64,000 nucleotides of DNA. It comes from Ciona intestinalis. Taxonomy: Eukaryota; Chordata; Ascidiacea; Phlebobranchia; Cionidae. The stretch's first letter is position 1, and each line of letters starts with the position of its first letter. The stretch lies in assembly GCF_000224145.3 (NCBI RefSeq), contig NW_004190415.2, positions 1 through 64,000 on the forward strand. The letters run 5' to 3'. The notes below the pieces were generated by a model. That model did not search any database, was not told where the DNA came from, and saw nothing but the letters and a program-made list of their open reading frames with translations. A program made the translations under genes and the position numbers. Below are positions 11,401 to 24,350 of the stretch, one piece after another.

Positions 11401-14400
11401 GTTAGCATGGATACAATGTTGGGGGTGTTTAGAGTGGCAGGTCAACTTTTGAAACAAGGGTGACATCATATGTTTTAAACCTTAATTTAGTTTTAATTAC
11501 ACGATTTTATCTTGTATACACACTAGGAGATCACTTAATAATTTCTACACTGTATTATGAGTGAACATTACAACCAATAAGTTAGATTTGTTTCATAGGA
11601 TTGTGTGTCTAACTATCCCTGCCCCCACACATTTTAAAACTGTTTTATTGTGAATATTGATTATGATGTCATAAGCCTAGTATTGTCTAGTCACAGTTGG
11701 TTTCCCACAATGCCCTCGAATAACCTTAGCTAGGATGTGACTAATATGGTAGGTCGTGCTCCTAATATATCAATAGCACGATATGTTTGTTACTGGATGT
11801 TTGGGCTGGGAGTATTATGTATGTTGTTGCAGCTTTACTATGGTTTATGATTCAATTTACAGCAGTCAGTGNNNNNNNNNNNNNNNNNNNNNNNNNNNNN
11901 NNNNNNNNNNNNNNNNNNNNNGTAACTTGGTCCATCATCAGTGTAAAAGAGGTTACTATCCACCAAGTTACTGTCCGAAACATCTGCGTGATCAATGAAC
12001 GTTTAGTATCCAGACAGTAACTTGGTCCATCATCAGTGTAAAAGAGGTTACTATCCACCAAGTTACTGTCCGAAACATCTGTTGATCATGAGTTTAGCAT
12101 AGTACTGTGGGGTAAGATGGGATACTGCTGGTACTTAACTCATATTTCCTAAGCGTGTTTTTAACAATTAACAACATTCTATGGAAGTCGTGAGAATACG
12201 GTTTTATAAATCTGTAAATATTTTTTTGTTTGCTACCACATGGGACGATAAAAGAAAATAAAAACATGGACCATCTTACCCCAACCTACTATAATCAGTT
12301 TATTTTAAACACTGGTATTATATACGTTGTAGAATTTCTCATACCGTGTACACACCCCCGCTCTTATAAGCCGACCCGCGGTATCGTCTTTGTTTATTTT
12401 TCGCTACTCACTCCAAACGAAGGTGACAATTGACGTCACAAACGCTCGAAGCGCTCCCATTATGACGTCACAGTCTACACACAATGAAAGAGAGAAGGAA
12501 CGATCGCTTCGATCTCTCTTTTCGTAACCACTCGTCCTGCTACGGTGCGGAACGAAGACGGATTTAAAATCGGTTGTTCATGGATGTTTATCGACCCGGG
12601 TTTTTACGCGAGTGTTTCTACTATATTGTGTATTTGCTACGTTTGGGTTAGTTGGTTGTATATTAATTGCAAGGTTAGGTAATGTTGGATGAAGGAATGT
12701 AGCTTATTTATTTTCGCATGGCAGGAAACGACCGTCGTTATAACACGGGTGTTCTGTTACATACATCGTGCCCGCTTACAAGTTACCACGTATGTAACTT
12801 TGTGTAGAAATAAATAAATATTCCATATTTTATTATTAGCATGCTACAAGGCGGGGCGCAGAATTTCATCGATCGTGGTTTTGGTTAATTAAAATTTATT
12901 GCAGACGTCATAAGCGTGTGTGTTCTGGTATCCAATATTCGATTGCTCGTCACAAACGTGTGTGTGACGTCACAGTGCGTCATTATGTATTCAAATTGCG
13001 TCATTGTTAATTCGTGTCAATGAAATTGGTGGCGACTGTAGGGTCGACTATGTTAAGATCATTATTGTGACTTTGGATATATTATACGTGCGATTCGTTC
13101 GGTTAATATTTCTACTTTTGATCGGGCGATGTCTGTCGTTGCCCCGGGGCGTTCAAGCTCGATCTCCCGCAGATATCCGGTCAAAACACCCGATCTATAT
13201 TTACCGTGACATTTACGTGTTATCTGAATATGAACTTTAGGAATAAATAGTTCGATATATGAGGTATAGCTGCAGATGTAGGACCTTCTTATACAACTTG
13301 TGCAGAAATAGTTGGGATATTGATTTTTATACATTTTAAATATTTAATGTTATTTTCGCACCCTGTGTTTATTTTCATACCCTGCACTGTGGTTGTACAT
13401 TAACTTTGTAAATGCAGGTTTGTGAGTATGAGGATTGCGCAATGTTAGTTACCATAGATTTAGTTATTAAACCAGTATATTTGTATTAGTATTCCCCTAA
13501 CTATATAATATATAATATTATACATTTGAACAAATACCAGAAGTTCTGTTTTACAAAACAAGTATAATAGAACCGGTAGAAACATTATATTACAATTACA
13601 TAAGTTTGTGTCAAAACATTTGTAGCAATTTATTATAGAATGTTAAACATTTGTGTGTATATGGTTTGTCAGAATAAATGTAATAGAACATATGCGTGGT
13701 AACAATAGACTATATGTTCATGTATTTGTGTTTAAACATCTATCTATATTGGAAATTATTAAGTTTGTTTGGATTTCATAAGTTTAGTTTATACTTGAGT
13801 TAAAGCTTTTGTTGAATATTTGAAATGTTTATTATAACATGCTTGGTGGTAATAACTTTATATGTTTAAATTTATATACTGGGTAGTATAATCGAGTGTA
13901 GATAACAGCGGTGTTGCAAGTTTGAAATGTTTGTCCCATGGTTGGACTGGTATCCGTAGCTCTGCTGTGTGGGTTTTCCTCGTAACTTGATACTTGTCGA
14001 TACGCTTCAATGCCTCTCTCTTATGCGTCTCCTGAGTAATGTCTACAACGTTGTGTACAACGTTGTGTAAACTAAGTTTGGCTGAAGGTTTTAAAGTTTC
14101 AGAAATACTAAGGTCTATAAACATTGGTGTGACTAAGTTGAAAGTTTTGTAAAATTAGCTTTTAAAGTACTGAAGCGTCGGTCAAATACATTTAACTTAT
14201 CTTAGCATTTGTGGAAAGTGGTTTAACCAATTTGTTTTGTTGATATGATAAAGTTTACAGTTCTTATACGTATTGTTAATCTTTTATACGCATAACTACA
14301 CAGGGTATAAGGGGTTATGTTTTCAATAAGTTAATATTTACTCCAGGCACGATGGAACCGACACCGCATTCGATAACATTGAATGCCCTTGCTGCCCAAC

Positions 14401-17400
14401 AACAGGTGAAGTATGAAGTGTATGAAATACAGTATATTAATTGTTATAACATGTGTTGTAATGTAGACTTGGTGTAACATCTGCTATGTTATATTGAAAC
14501 CTGGTTTTAACTTCTATTATTACAAAGCATGACATAACACAATATCTGTTGTAACTTAATTATTTCTTTTAATCCCAAGGCAATACAACAACAACAACAT
14601 CTGAACCAACTATCCAATCCCCAACAAACCATGGCCTACCCCAACCCATATAGTTTGCAATTATATGGAAACCAGGTATTTTTACTTTAACGACTTTTTA
14701 TGTTAAAATGTTGTTTATAATGTGTGTGAAACCGTATTCATGGTTAATTTAAACACAAACACAGCAGCATATAATGTGACTGTGCGACACAAATGTAATT
14801 TCCAGTTACCTTGGCTTTTACAAATATTTCAGTTTAAACATCTGTGATACATAAGCCGGTGTGAATATTGAAACTCCTTTTACACCAGCAGGCGATGTTG
14901 AACTCTTTATACTTCGCCCACCCCTTTATAAATGGGGTTCACCCACAAGTTATATCCCCGTGGGTGACTTTGGAGAAAGGTTTGCAAGAACAGGTTTGTT
15001 ATTATGTGTTTGGTTTGGTGGGCGTGATCAGGTTGTAGACACGGCAGATCTTGACAGAACCTCATTGTGCAAGACTAATATTTTTAACGTAAATGCGTAC
15101 AATCCTTAAATAAAAGGAAAACCAACTTAAATTAGTAGACATTTAGTTCTTTATTATATTGACGTGCATGAGACGAATCATGATGTACAGACTGCAGTGT
15201 AATGGGTGACTTATCGATATCCTTTATATTTACAGATGCGTGTCGGGTCACACATGAGACGGGGAACCCCCATATACCCCCCTAACCCCACCCAACGCAG
15301 GTTAATATTGTTTCTATGTTTTGTAGAGACGCTACTACTATTACAGACATACGTGTCCTTGGGCAAGGCACTTAACAGCAATTGCTCCAACCCAGTGGTA
15401 ACTAATGGGTTGTCTAAATTGTCATTCATACAAAAAAAATCACTTCCAAAGTTAAATACGTGGAAACTCGTAAGCGGGCATGAGGTGTATGAAACAGAAC
15501 ACCCGTGTTATAACGACTATCATTGTTACAATAATTGTTTGCAACCAACATTGCATCAAAACCTTGTTAACAAATATAATTACAGCAAATCATCAGAAGC
15601 TAACGAGGTCGGCGAAAGTTCATCCCTAAGTGCCCAAAAACCCCATGTGCCTGGGAAATCCCCTGAATCAAGACTAAACTTGAAAGAACGAAACAAAAAT
15701 CGTCGCGAAAATTTAATGATCGAAAAAAGTAAAGAAATTGCCAAAGAATCGGCCAATCAGGACGCAAAGAAAGATTGGTCATGGTTCAGCGCACATCGTG
15801 ACATCAGCGACACTCGGTTACGCATGATCGACCCGGCAACGTACGTAGCAACTCACGCAGCCGAATACATCAACAACGCTACTTCTACTTTCATTGACTC
15901 CCAACTTAACCCAAACAAAGATAAACAATCCACCAAGCCAAGCAGCGTGGTTTGCATCAACTCGCTCAAGTATAGCCCGTCAACCAACCCCCGTAAAACC
16001 CCCCCAACCCNNNNNNNNNNNNNNNNNNNNNNNNNNNNNNNNNNNNNNNNNNNNNNNNNNAATCATCAGAACAACCCCCTAAACCATAACAGGGAGCCAA
16101 CACCCCAGGAATCAACGCAACGATTTCTGGTTTCACCGCAAATAACACGAAGGGTGGCGCCCAAGGTTTCAGCGGACCCGTATGTGAATGGACTTAATGC
16201 AACAGGGTTGTTAAGTATGTCTGGTATGAATGTGGTGTGGCCGACTTCATCCGATAATTGCTACCCTGGTGCTCCTAGCAAACATGTCTTGAAGAATGCA
16301 TTGCTTGGTCTGAGTAATGGGATATCCATCACTTACCCCACTAGTGGGAAATACCACAATGGTGGCATATCATCCACACAACAAGCACCCAAGCTAATCG
16401 AGTCTCCTGAAATTAAAGGTGAAGAGACAAAGGTCCCGGGTTCAGGTCCCGCTGGTAGCCCTGAGTCGGACGTGTCAAGTTTGTCGGATTTTTCGTGCGG
16501 TTCGAACAAAGTTGTCGACGTGAGGAAAGTAAAGAAGGCGTGGCTGCAACGTCATTCCGATGAATCTGATGACTCGGCTAAAGTTGCCATAAAACGAAAG
16601 AACGACGATAATGAGTTGCCATTGAAAGCTACAACCCCCCCACATGCCAAGGTGGCAGAGGATGGATTGTGCCCGCCGAGTAAAAAGCCAAAGAAGAAAA
16701 ATAAGAAGAAAGAAAAAAGTGACGATTTCGGGAAAAAGAAGAAAAAGTTTTTGACGAAAAGTAAAAAATATTTACTGCAAATTGAAGAGGAGAGTGTTTG
16801 TGATGTCATAATGGGAGACAATGAAGGTGAGCAATGGTGATTGTTATGTAAGATAGTGTAATTATGGTAGAGCGCTGGAAGCGTAACCAGAAGATACTGG
16901 TACGAGGCTCGATGGTGCCATGTTACATACATAACTTGGTCATATAAAAACCCCACCGTGTGGTTAATGTAACAGCATTATTCCAACCACCAGATGGCCT
17001 CCCAGAGTCACTGTTGACTTCCAATGTTGAAAGAGATCGATTGAAAACATCGGGAGAAGCTTTCATACAAGATGCTGCTTGCCATGAGCTGTCAAGTAAG
17101 CATGTGGTTCATATTGAGGGGTGAAGCTGTATTTGTGGGTTAATTTTAAACAAGCCAAACCCAAAATTGCGGGTTTAGCAGCCAAACTTTTATTTAACGC
17201 TGTACTCAAGTTGTTTTTCACCCATAGCATGTTTCAACGACTGTTGTTTTGTTGCTAATTGCTTAGCTGTTCAAATAATCTGATTTTCGCTATCGTATTT
17301 GAAAAGATAAATTATGATATTCCATGTGTTAATGTTCTGTAACCCCCAGGTTATGAAGAAGTTACTTTGTGCAACTCTCTACCTCCACCTAGATGTAGGG

Positions 17401-19575
17401 AATGCAAGGGAGGAAAAAAGAAGGAAAATTCTGCCGTGTTTTGTAGATTTTATGGATTTAGAAAGTGAGTTGAATAGAATCTATTATTGATTGTCCATAA
17501 ACTGCTTCAGTGGGGTCTAGATGGTAGCACCCTGGGTGTTGGGGTAATATACCTTCATCCCAGGGTTCAGGTGTGCCTCACTGAAGACCTCACCCTTAAG
17601 ACAAAATCCATTATTACAACTAAATATCCATTATGACATCATAGACTTGCCTTTGTTGACGAACAATTACAAAGCGCCGGCTTCTGCAATCCTGAGGATT
17701 CTAAACCATCAGACCTTCGACTGTGGCTTCCTGCCAATCCCGGCCCCACCTCACCCACCGAGGGGTCAACACCCCACAACAAACTATCGTTACAATCATG
17801 CGAATATATTCTATCACGTATTGGGGTTCGTTTCTGTGAGTTGGTGGAAAGTGAAAAGGAAGCCATGAAACTTGCCGAGTCATCGGGTGAGTTGGCCTGG
17901 ATTCGAACCCAGGACCCCTGGTTCTCCAACCCTGGCCTGGATTTGAACCCCACACCCTCTAATCTCCTCTATTACAGTGAAACCACATTGGAAGCGTCCG
18001 ATATCTGGTGTACGTGAGATGTGTGACGCATGTGAAACCACGTTGTTCAACATACACTGGGTTTGTCACCACTGTGGGTTCGGGGTTTGCACCGATTGTT
18101 ATAAAAGTCGACAATCAATGTCAAGAGAAGGTGATGTGATGTATCTTACACCTCATTCATATACTTTAAACCAGCTTTCCGGTTATATTTGTTTAATCAC
18201 TGTTGATCAATATAAATTGTATAAAAAGTTTCAATATTAGAAATGACTCATCCGGTAAAAATGTGCTGTTGCATTAAAGTTACCATTATTAAAAGCTCAA
18301 GATTCAGCCCCCCATTACCCCACCATTGTAAAATTTGTAACCCCGTTATTACAATCGACAGAAATGGAGGAATGCGACGTTGACAAGCGCAACCCCACCC
18401 GGTGGTTGAAATGTACGAGGGGAAAGTCACATGACACGATGAGTCTTATTCCTACGCAGATAATACCAAGGTTTGTGATGTCATAATGTGTGATGTCATA
18501 ATGGCATAAACTGTGTTGAATTTCATGGATCTGGTCTGATCTAGTGCTCATGAAGTTGGAAGATCCTCGTAACAAAATAACATTCAGTATAAAAATAAAA
18601 TACTGACGATTCCGGTTATTTACCAAATATATCTTTTATAATTAGTTGAATATTTTTGTTTATATTCCGTTGTATTTGTTCCTTTATATAACTAATACAT
18701 TACAGCTCCTGTTTATTCGATCTCCATGAATTATCCCACCAAGCTTCCAGCAAACTTGGTCTGCCGGTTGATGGGAGTTGTTCCGTGGGTGGCGTTCGTA
18801 AACCAACGTTAAACACGTTGTTGATTAATAAACAACTTGGTGAGTTGGGTGTACCAACATGTAATGTGAACATGATTGTTTATTTATCTTTTGAAAAACG
18901 ATAACAAAGATCAAATTAATTAAAACAACGAAGAGAAGGAAATTAGCAGCAAACAACAATCGATAAACATGTTATGGGAAAATACGTAATATAAAAAACG
19001 TGGTTGTTTAAACTCAATTGTCGCTCCTTAAGATCACTAAACAAACAATTTGCCAGAAGATATTTTTTCCACTTAAAATACACCTACGGCAACAACATAA
19101 ATAACTGTGAACATATGAAAACTTATTTAACAGGCGATCCCAAAATGGAGGTCCATCACCCCCCAACCCCCCCACTTCCTAATATGGATAAAGAAAGGTG
19201 ACGTCATAATTATATTTGCTGGTTATTGGCGAAATATCTCTTATAGCAAACTATCTGTTGGTCTTATATGTACATGTGTGTCATATATTACACATTTCTA
19301 TATTAAAACATTGAATGTATCATACATTTAAAAATTGCATAACCATACACGACCAAATATAGAGGGCATATAGGCGTTTGTCTCAACTAAGGTGTCATAT
19401 ACCGACCACACAAATATTAGTATCGCAGATTCAACAACAAATATTCACATTGATATATTTATAGATTCAAGATGTTTAATCAAGACAATCTATCTCCATT
19501 AGATGTGTTGGCCAGTGTGGCTGCTGTGAGGGGGGTGGCTGGCTGTAATACAAGGTTGGTATACATGTGTGTGTA

Positions 19576-19607
<32 letters not shown>

Positions 19608-22600
19608 TGGTTGTCACTTTGTTTGTTTGTAATTTTTTTAACATTTTCTGATAGCAATGTAAAGTTGGTTTGTTTGTTATGTTTTTGTGTCGATAACTTA
19701 ACCATTATTGACGTCAACAATATTTATTTTACAGCGCTGGAAAAGTTGAAAACACGACAGAAAGTTTATGTGAACGATCTCCAGGTGTGTTGGACGTTGG
19801 TGACTTATTTTGTATCTTGGGTTTAGCAGCCTTGCTTTTATTAGACACTTTCCCACTTATTGTAGTAGTACGGTGGTATGACCCACATCTAGGTTGTGAT
19901 GTTGTTTGTATAATATGACGCAGTGGTTAGCTCAATGCTGCTACCATTGTCAGCACGAGTTGTATGAACACGAAATATTTACAATCATTACCACACAGTT
20001 ACATTCCTACATTACAGCCCCCCAACCCCCACCCACCAACAAATGGTTATGCAATCGACAATTATTACAACTTACCGATGGGAGCGACCATGTGAATGTT
20101 GAGAGCTTCCAAACGCAGTGGGGTTATGGTTTGGTGAGTTTTCTTTATTTAATGGCTTTAAAAAATTCTCTCTTGTTGTTTAAATAAATTTGATCTTTAC
20201 TATTATATTCAAACAGATATATAAAAATTATATTATATTATGTAAAAACCAAGTGCCAACTACTAAAGTAACTGCTCTTATTTGAAAATTTTCCAGTAGT
20301 TTTGACTCTGCCTTGTTTTAACAATCGTTATTCTGCTGCTAATTCCCTGATATTTATTGTGTGATTTTGACGCATACTTGAGAATAAACAATATAAATTC
20401 ATTTATTACAGCCGGTTGTAGCCTCGGGAGCCGAGAAGAAACTGACGCCGGAGTTATGGAAGCCGTCCAATATAAGTGATGAACACGGGGAGGAACCAAC
20501 AGGAAACGCGCTTGTTAACTGTAGATTGGGGTCAATTATCACCAACGCTCATATCAAGGACTTCTGGAACGGATTCGAATGTATCGCAAGTATGTAGGGG
20601 GGTTTATATGGGGCAACGACAGTCATTATAACACAGGTGTTCTGTTTCATACACCTCGTTCCCACTTATGAATTACCACGTATGTAACTTTGTGGCCGAA
20701 CATATTTTAGGTCTTTTTTCTATTGTTTTTGAAAATCATTGGTTACTATATCCACACACTGGTTGATGCATCATAGATATCATATATCACAGATCGAATG
20801 ACGGACGACAAAACAGGGGAACGAATGATATTAAAGTTAAAAGATTGGCCGACGACGGATGATTTCCTCGATACGATGCCGCATAGGTTTAAGGTTGGTT
20901 CGCTTCAATAACTTCAATAACACAATCAATTATACCTTGTGTACATTTTATATCAAAGTTGGGGCAATGGGCCAATCCTGGCCTAAAGTTAGGCCAAAGG
21001 GTCATTTTTGGCCCAAAATTGGGGTAATGGGCCAATTCTGGCCTAAAATTGGGATAATGGGCCAATTCTGGCCTAAAATTGGCATAATAGGCCATTTTTG
21101 GCCCCAAAATTGGTGTAGTGGGCCAATTCTGGCCTAAAATTGGGACAATGGGCCAATTCTGGCCTAAAGTTGGCATAATAGGCCATTTTTGGCCCCAAAA
21201 TTGGGGTAGTGGGCCAATTCTGGCCTAAAGTTAGGCCAAAGGGTCATTTTTGGCCCAAAATTGGGGTAATGGGCCAATTCTGGCCTAAAGTTAGGCCAAA
21301 GGGTCATTTTTGGCCCAAAATTGGGTAATGGGCCAATTCTGGCCTAAAACTGGGATAATGGGCCAATTCTGGCCTAAAATTGGCATAATAGACCATTTTT
21401 GGCCCCAAAATTGGTGTAGTGGGCCAATTCTGGCCTAAAATTGGGACAATGGGCCAATTCTGGCCTAAAGTTGGCATAATAGGCCATTTTTGGCCCCAAA
21501 ATTGGGGTAGTGGGCCAATTCTGGCCTAAAGTTGGGATAATAGGCCATTTTTGGCCCAAAATTGGGGTAATGGGTCACACAAGTGGACATGGAATAATGG
21601 GCCAATTCTGGCCCAAAATAGGGACAATGGGCCAATTCTTGCCTAAAGTTGGCATAATAGGCTATTTTTGGCCCAAAATTGGGGTAATGGGCCACACATG
21701 GCCTAAATGGGATAATGGGCCAATTCTGGCCTAAAGTTGGCATAATAGGCCATTTTTGGTCCAAATTTGGAGTAATGGGCCAATTGTGGTAGTGGCATAT
21801 AGAATACAGCCCACTAACCCCCTTATACCACAGGACCTGATGTCGGCCCTCCCCCTCCCCGAATACACTGCACGTGACGGCCAATACAACATCGCTGGTT
21901 ATCTGCCTGATTTCTTTGTTCGACCGGACCTTGGACCTAAGATGTACATCGCGTATGGTGGGTGAGCATATATATATGTGATCATGGTGGATGTTCTATA
22001 TTGGATTACCATGCATTTAACTAAGTGGGGGATTGTACATACAATCATATTATAACATCTATTACATGAAAAAACTCCAAGGTAAGCATGAATTACACCC
22101 AGTATTATACAATGCACAGGTTGGGTGACTGAGAAGGATTGGAACCAAGGAACCACCAACTTACATTTGGATATATCGGACGCTTGTAACTTGATGGTTT
22201 ATGTGGGGGTTCCTATGGACCAACCTCCTGGTTCATTAAATACGATGTTGGAGGTTGGTGGGGTTATACTTGTGTACATTGTACATGATGAAAATATATA
22301 CTAGTTGTCACTTTGTAATAAATCATTAACTACCGTGTTATAGGTTGGCGTGTATAAGAAGTAATATATTTACATCTGTGATATATCGTGTGTATATTGC
22401 CACAACATCACTCACATGCTGGAGTCAATTATTTATTATATTAGAAATCTCTTCACTTATAATAGTCCCAGTTTAAATTAAAACATTTGAAAACGTAAAA
22501 TTGTGTCACTTAAAATATATAGGCTGTTTTGTTTGTGTTGAATTATTCTTAAATCCAACTTATGACATCACAACCACCCATTATTAGATAATAAAGGAAG

Positions 22601-23775
22601 GAGATGTTGATGAGTTTCAGTTGGAACGTTCCAAGACGAGCAAACCTGGTGCGTTGTGGCACATATTTAAAGCTTCCGATACCGATAAGATACGACAACT
22701 TATATTAAAGGTAGGAACTTGTATGTTGGTTTTAATCAACTACAACTCACTGTGAGTTTATTGTATGTTGGGTTTAGCAGTCACACTTGTATTAAAATGG
22801 AGTAGATTTTCAATAAATAAATAAATTGTATTTATTAATAGATAAATAAAGTTTATGTTTTGTTGGTGTTATATGATTGTTTCTATTCTATATGGGTGAG
22901 GTCTACCATGCCACGGGCGGTAACTTGTACAGAAGCCAGAGTTTGCACATTACCTCAACGGTATATATTGTATAAGTTGAAAGAGGTTCATGGTACTTCA
23001 GGATCACACAGAAAATCTCTTTTGGAATTTCACACGGACAACATATATACACGCATCTACTGTGTATTAAATTAACATCCAAAGTGTTTGTAGGTGAAAG
23101 CTGAGGAGGGCGTTGAAGTTCCGCACGACCACGATCCAATACATGATCAACAAATATATCTCGATAAAACGTTAAGGAAAAGATTGAAGGACGAATACGG
23201 TGTCAGCGGTTATGCCATCGTGCAATGCGAGGGTGACAGCGTGTTTATACCAGCGGGGGCTCCACATCAGGTATTGTTGTGTTCATAGTAAAGTTGTCTA
23301 TCGTTGATTTATGCCGGATATGTCCCTTACCAATAACTACTTTGTTTTTAATAAAAAAACTCAGAAAATTATGTTAAAATATTGAAAAATGGCTGCGTTT
23401 CAAACTTGTTTCTTAAGTGCAATGTTGTGTAAAGTTAGCCATAGAAAATGGGTAAATGGTTTTTATAAATATGAATAAAATCCCAGTTCTTTAACAAAGA
23501 CCTCACCCATATAGAATGTGCTAATATTTAACTTAAACAAACTAACAATTATTCTGCCCCAGGTTTTCAACTTACACAGTTGCATCAAAGTTGCCGAAGA
23601 TTTCGTTTCACCCGACCACGTTGATAAATGTTTCAAACTTACCGAGGAGTTTCGTCGACTCTCATCCTCCCATTCTAACCATGAGGATAAATTACAACTT
23701 AAAAATATCGTGTACCACGCTATAAAGGAGGTCCTAACTTCCATTGCATGGCACGAGGCCAATAATTGTCAGTAA
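5488..23775 (+). CDS. KDM3: KDM3/JMJD1-family JmjC histone H3K9 demethylase, complete
   Basis: Thirty exons give about 1633 residues: 5488-5619, 7637-7771, 8084-8151, 8582-8621, 9066-9159, 9440-9495 (or to 9544), 9987-10109, 10426-10510, 10777-11259, 14347-14405, 14580-14675, 15236-15300, 15586-16826, 16994-17095, 17350-17464, 17645-17886, 17978-18130, 18362-18470, 18706-18839, 19134-19197, 19465-19554, 19735-19784, 20018-20133, 20412-20589, 20793-20893, 21834-21957, 22120-22253, 22588-22710, 23094-23270, 23563-23775. The N-terminal WESGVIR and [14 protein letters not shown] match the family. Zinc-finger cysteines lie in [17 protein letters not shown] (17350 exon) and [19 protein letters not shown] (17978 exon). 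The JmjC iron ligands are HLD (22120 exon) and the His of AGAPHQ (23094 exon), so the enzyme should be active: Fe(II)- and 2-oxoglutarate-dependent removal of H3K9me1/2 in the nucleus. The middle is lysine-rich and low in complexity. A 50-N gap (16011-16060) lies inside exon 13. Confidence 0.95.
5740..5915. repeat. Dispersed GGGTGAGGTC / CCAGAGTTGG element, two copies
   Basis: Two adjacent copies of a short element containing TATGGGTGAGGTC, CATGGGATTTAGACCAGAGT and CATTACCCCAACA. Further pieces are at 7376-7420, 17510-17600 (reversed), 22885-22975, 23465-23520 (reversed) and 25715-25790. Non-coding, in KDM3 and astacin introns. Confidence 0.55.
9661..9750 (+). other. 90-nt near-perfect hairpin in KDM3 intron
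   Basis: Left arm GACGGTACATTT (9661-9672) pairs perfectly with 9739-9750. GATTCAA pairs with TTGAATC, and TGTTTTGCAG pairs with CTGCAAAACA. Only two symmetrical 3x3 internal loops and a loop of about 20 nt interrupt the stem, giving 29 paired positions. The shape is like a microRNA precursor. It could equally be a tiny palindromic transposon remnant. Confidence 0.6.
10831..11100 (+). repeat. 30-bp coding minisatellite in KDM3 exon 9
   Basis: Nine tandem 30-bp units encode a ten-residue repeat, [10 protein letters not shown] with small variants. The period is a multiple of three, so copy-number change keeps the frame. Each unit has a Ser-Pro pair, a possible site for proline-directed kinases (inference). 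Confidence 0.9.
11872..11921. other. Assembly gap (50 N)
   Basis: A placeholder-sized gap in the large KDM3 intron, directly beside a tandem repeat, so it is probably a collapsed array. Confidence 0.98.
11922..12082. repeat. Tandem repeat with internal inverted arms next to a gap
   Basis: Two copies of a unit of about 90 bp holding GTAACTTGGTCCATCATCAG and, inverted, CCACCAAGTTACTGTCC. Each unit can fold back on itself. The gap on its left probably hides further units. Confidence 0.75.
12107..12285. mobile_element. MITE-like element, second GGGGTAAGATGG copy
   Basis: Ends GGGGTAAGATGGGATAC and ACCATCTTACCCCAAC. The interior matches the copy at 1301-1480. It lies in the KDM3 intron. Confidence 0.72.
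12340..13245 (+). promoter_or_regulatory. CpG-preserving island inside KDM3: candidate internal promoter
   Basis: Within an intron otherwise poor in CpG, this stretch is rich in CpG (for example ACCCGCGGTATCG, GGTGCGGAACGAAGACGG, CGACCCGGG) and keeps several intact TGACGTCA motifs (near 12433, 12461, 12903, 12966). The next exon (14347) contains an in-frame ATG at 14352, so a transcript starting here could make a shorter KDM3 that still has the zinc finger and JmjC parts. This is inference from composition. Confidence 0.4.
12695..12810. repeat. SINE-like dispersed element, copy
   Basis: Family pieces TTATTTTCGCATGGCAGG, CGTCGTTATAACACGGGTGT and CCACGTATGTAACTTTGTG at the edge of the CpG-rich island. 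Confidence 0.7.
15345..15535 (+). repeat. SINE-like element in a stop-free KDM3 intron
   Basis: Contains GTGTCCTTGGGCAAGGCACT, AGCAATTGCTCCAACCCAGT and GTGTTATAACGACTATCATT. It sits in the interval 15301-15585, which is 285 bp long and open in the frame of the exons on both sides, so retention would add 95 residues without a stop. Confidence 0.75.
16011..16060. other. Assembly gap (50 N) inside KDM3 coding exon
   Basis: Placeholder gap after a Pro-rich stretch. Frame on both sides agrees with a gap of 50, but the true size is unknown. Confidence 0.98.
19569..19610 (+). repeat. TGTG/TGCG simple repeat
   Basis: A run of alternating TG and CG dinucleotides in a KDM3 intron, of the kind able to adopt left-handed DNA. 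Confidence 0.8.
20960..21790 (+). repeat. Intronic minisatellite, GGCCAATTCTGGCC type
   Basis: More than twenty units of about 30-37 bp built on AATGGGCCAATTCTGGCCTA and GGCCATTTTTGGCCC, each with short palindromes. It begins about 70 bp after the KDM3 exon ending at 20893. Open frames across it are repeat artefacts. Confidence 0.93.
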
Positions 23776-24350
23776 AATGTTACACCCCGCAGTTGTATTG
23801 TAACATTCCGTTTCTTTTTTTACCTCCCTCCGTTTTTAACTTTTATGTTATTGTTTTCAACAAAGCAAATTCTTTCTGTGATGTTTGTATATATCAACAC
23901 TGAACAACCCTGGGTTTTAAAATATACATTTTATCACCAATTTCCTTCGTGTCTCCTATCTGACCTCACTCTTATACAATCAGACAGATTAAGTTGTATT
24001 ATGAATATATAGTACAATATTACATTGCATTATAATAAACTAATGTAACAAATACATTCATAAATATGTTTATAGAAATTTAGATAATGTATGTGCTGTT
24101 GAAGTGTTCGTTTGCTTAGGTCCATAGATATCATATATATAATATATGATATCTATGCTTAGGTCAGATAAATCGGGGATGAATTAAATGCACATGAATG
24201 AACCGGTGTCAAAATAAGCAATTGCCGCGCTTTTTAATTTCGCAGAAAATTGTTTTTAAATTAATATAAGTAATTAAACTAAATAGTTTTTAGAGTTTAA
24301 AAGCTCGACAGTAAGCATGAGGTATATATAGTTTTCTTAGATTGGAAAAA
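23776..24350. other. Spacer between KDM3 and astacin gene
   Basis: About 575 bp, AT-rich. It holds the KDM3 3' untranslated region, a possible poly-A signal (AATAAA near 24035) and the palindrome at 24122-24157. No gene seen. Confidence 0.6.
24122..24157. repeat. Perfect 35-bp palindrome
   Basis: CATAGATATCATATAT, a three-base centre, then its exact reverse complement. The GATATCTATG end also recurs beside splice sites at 20775, 42335, 34640-34797 and 52230-52440. Confidence 0.85.

Noticed and set aside
13004-13334. Short open frames in the CpG-rich KDM3 intron region
   Set aside because: No homology recognised, no splice partners; length within chance.
17887-17977. tRNA-like GGATTCGAACCC in a short KDM3 intron
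   Set aside because: Only a box-B-like piece; no full cloverleaf. Best read as a SINE-head relic.
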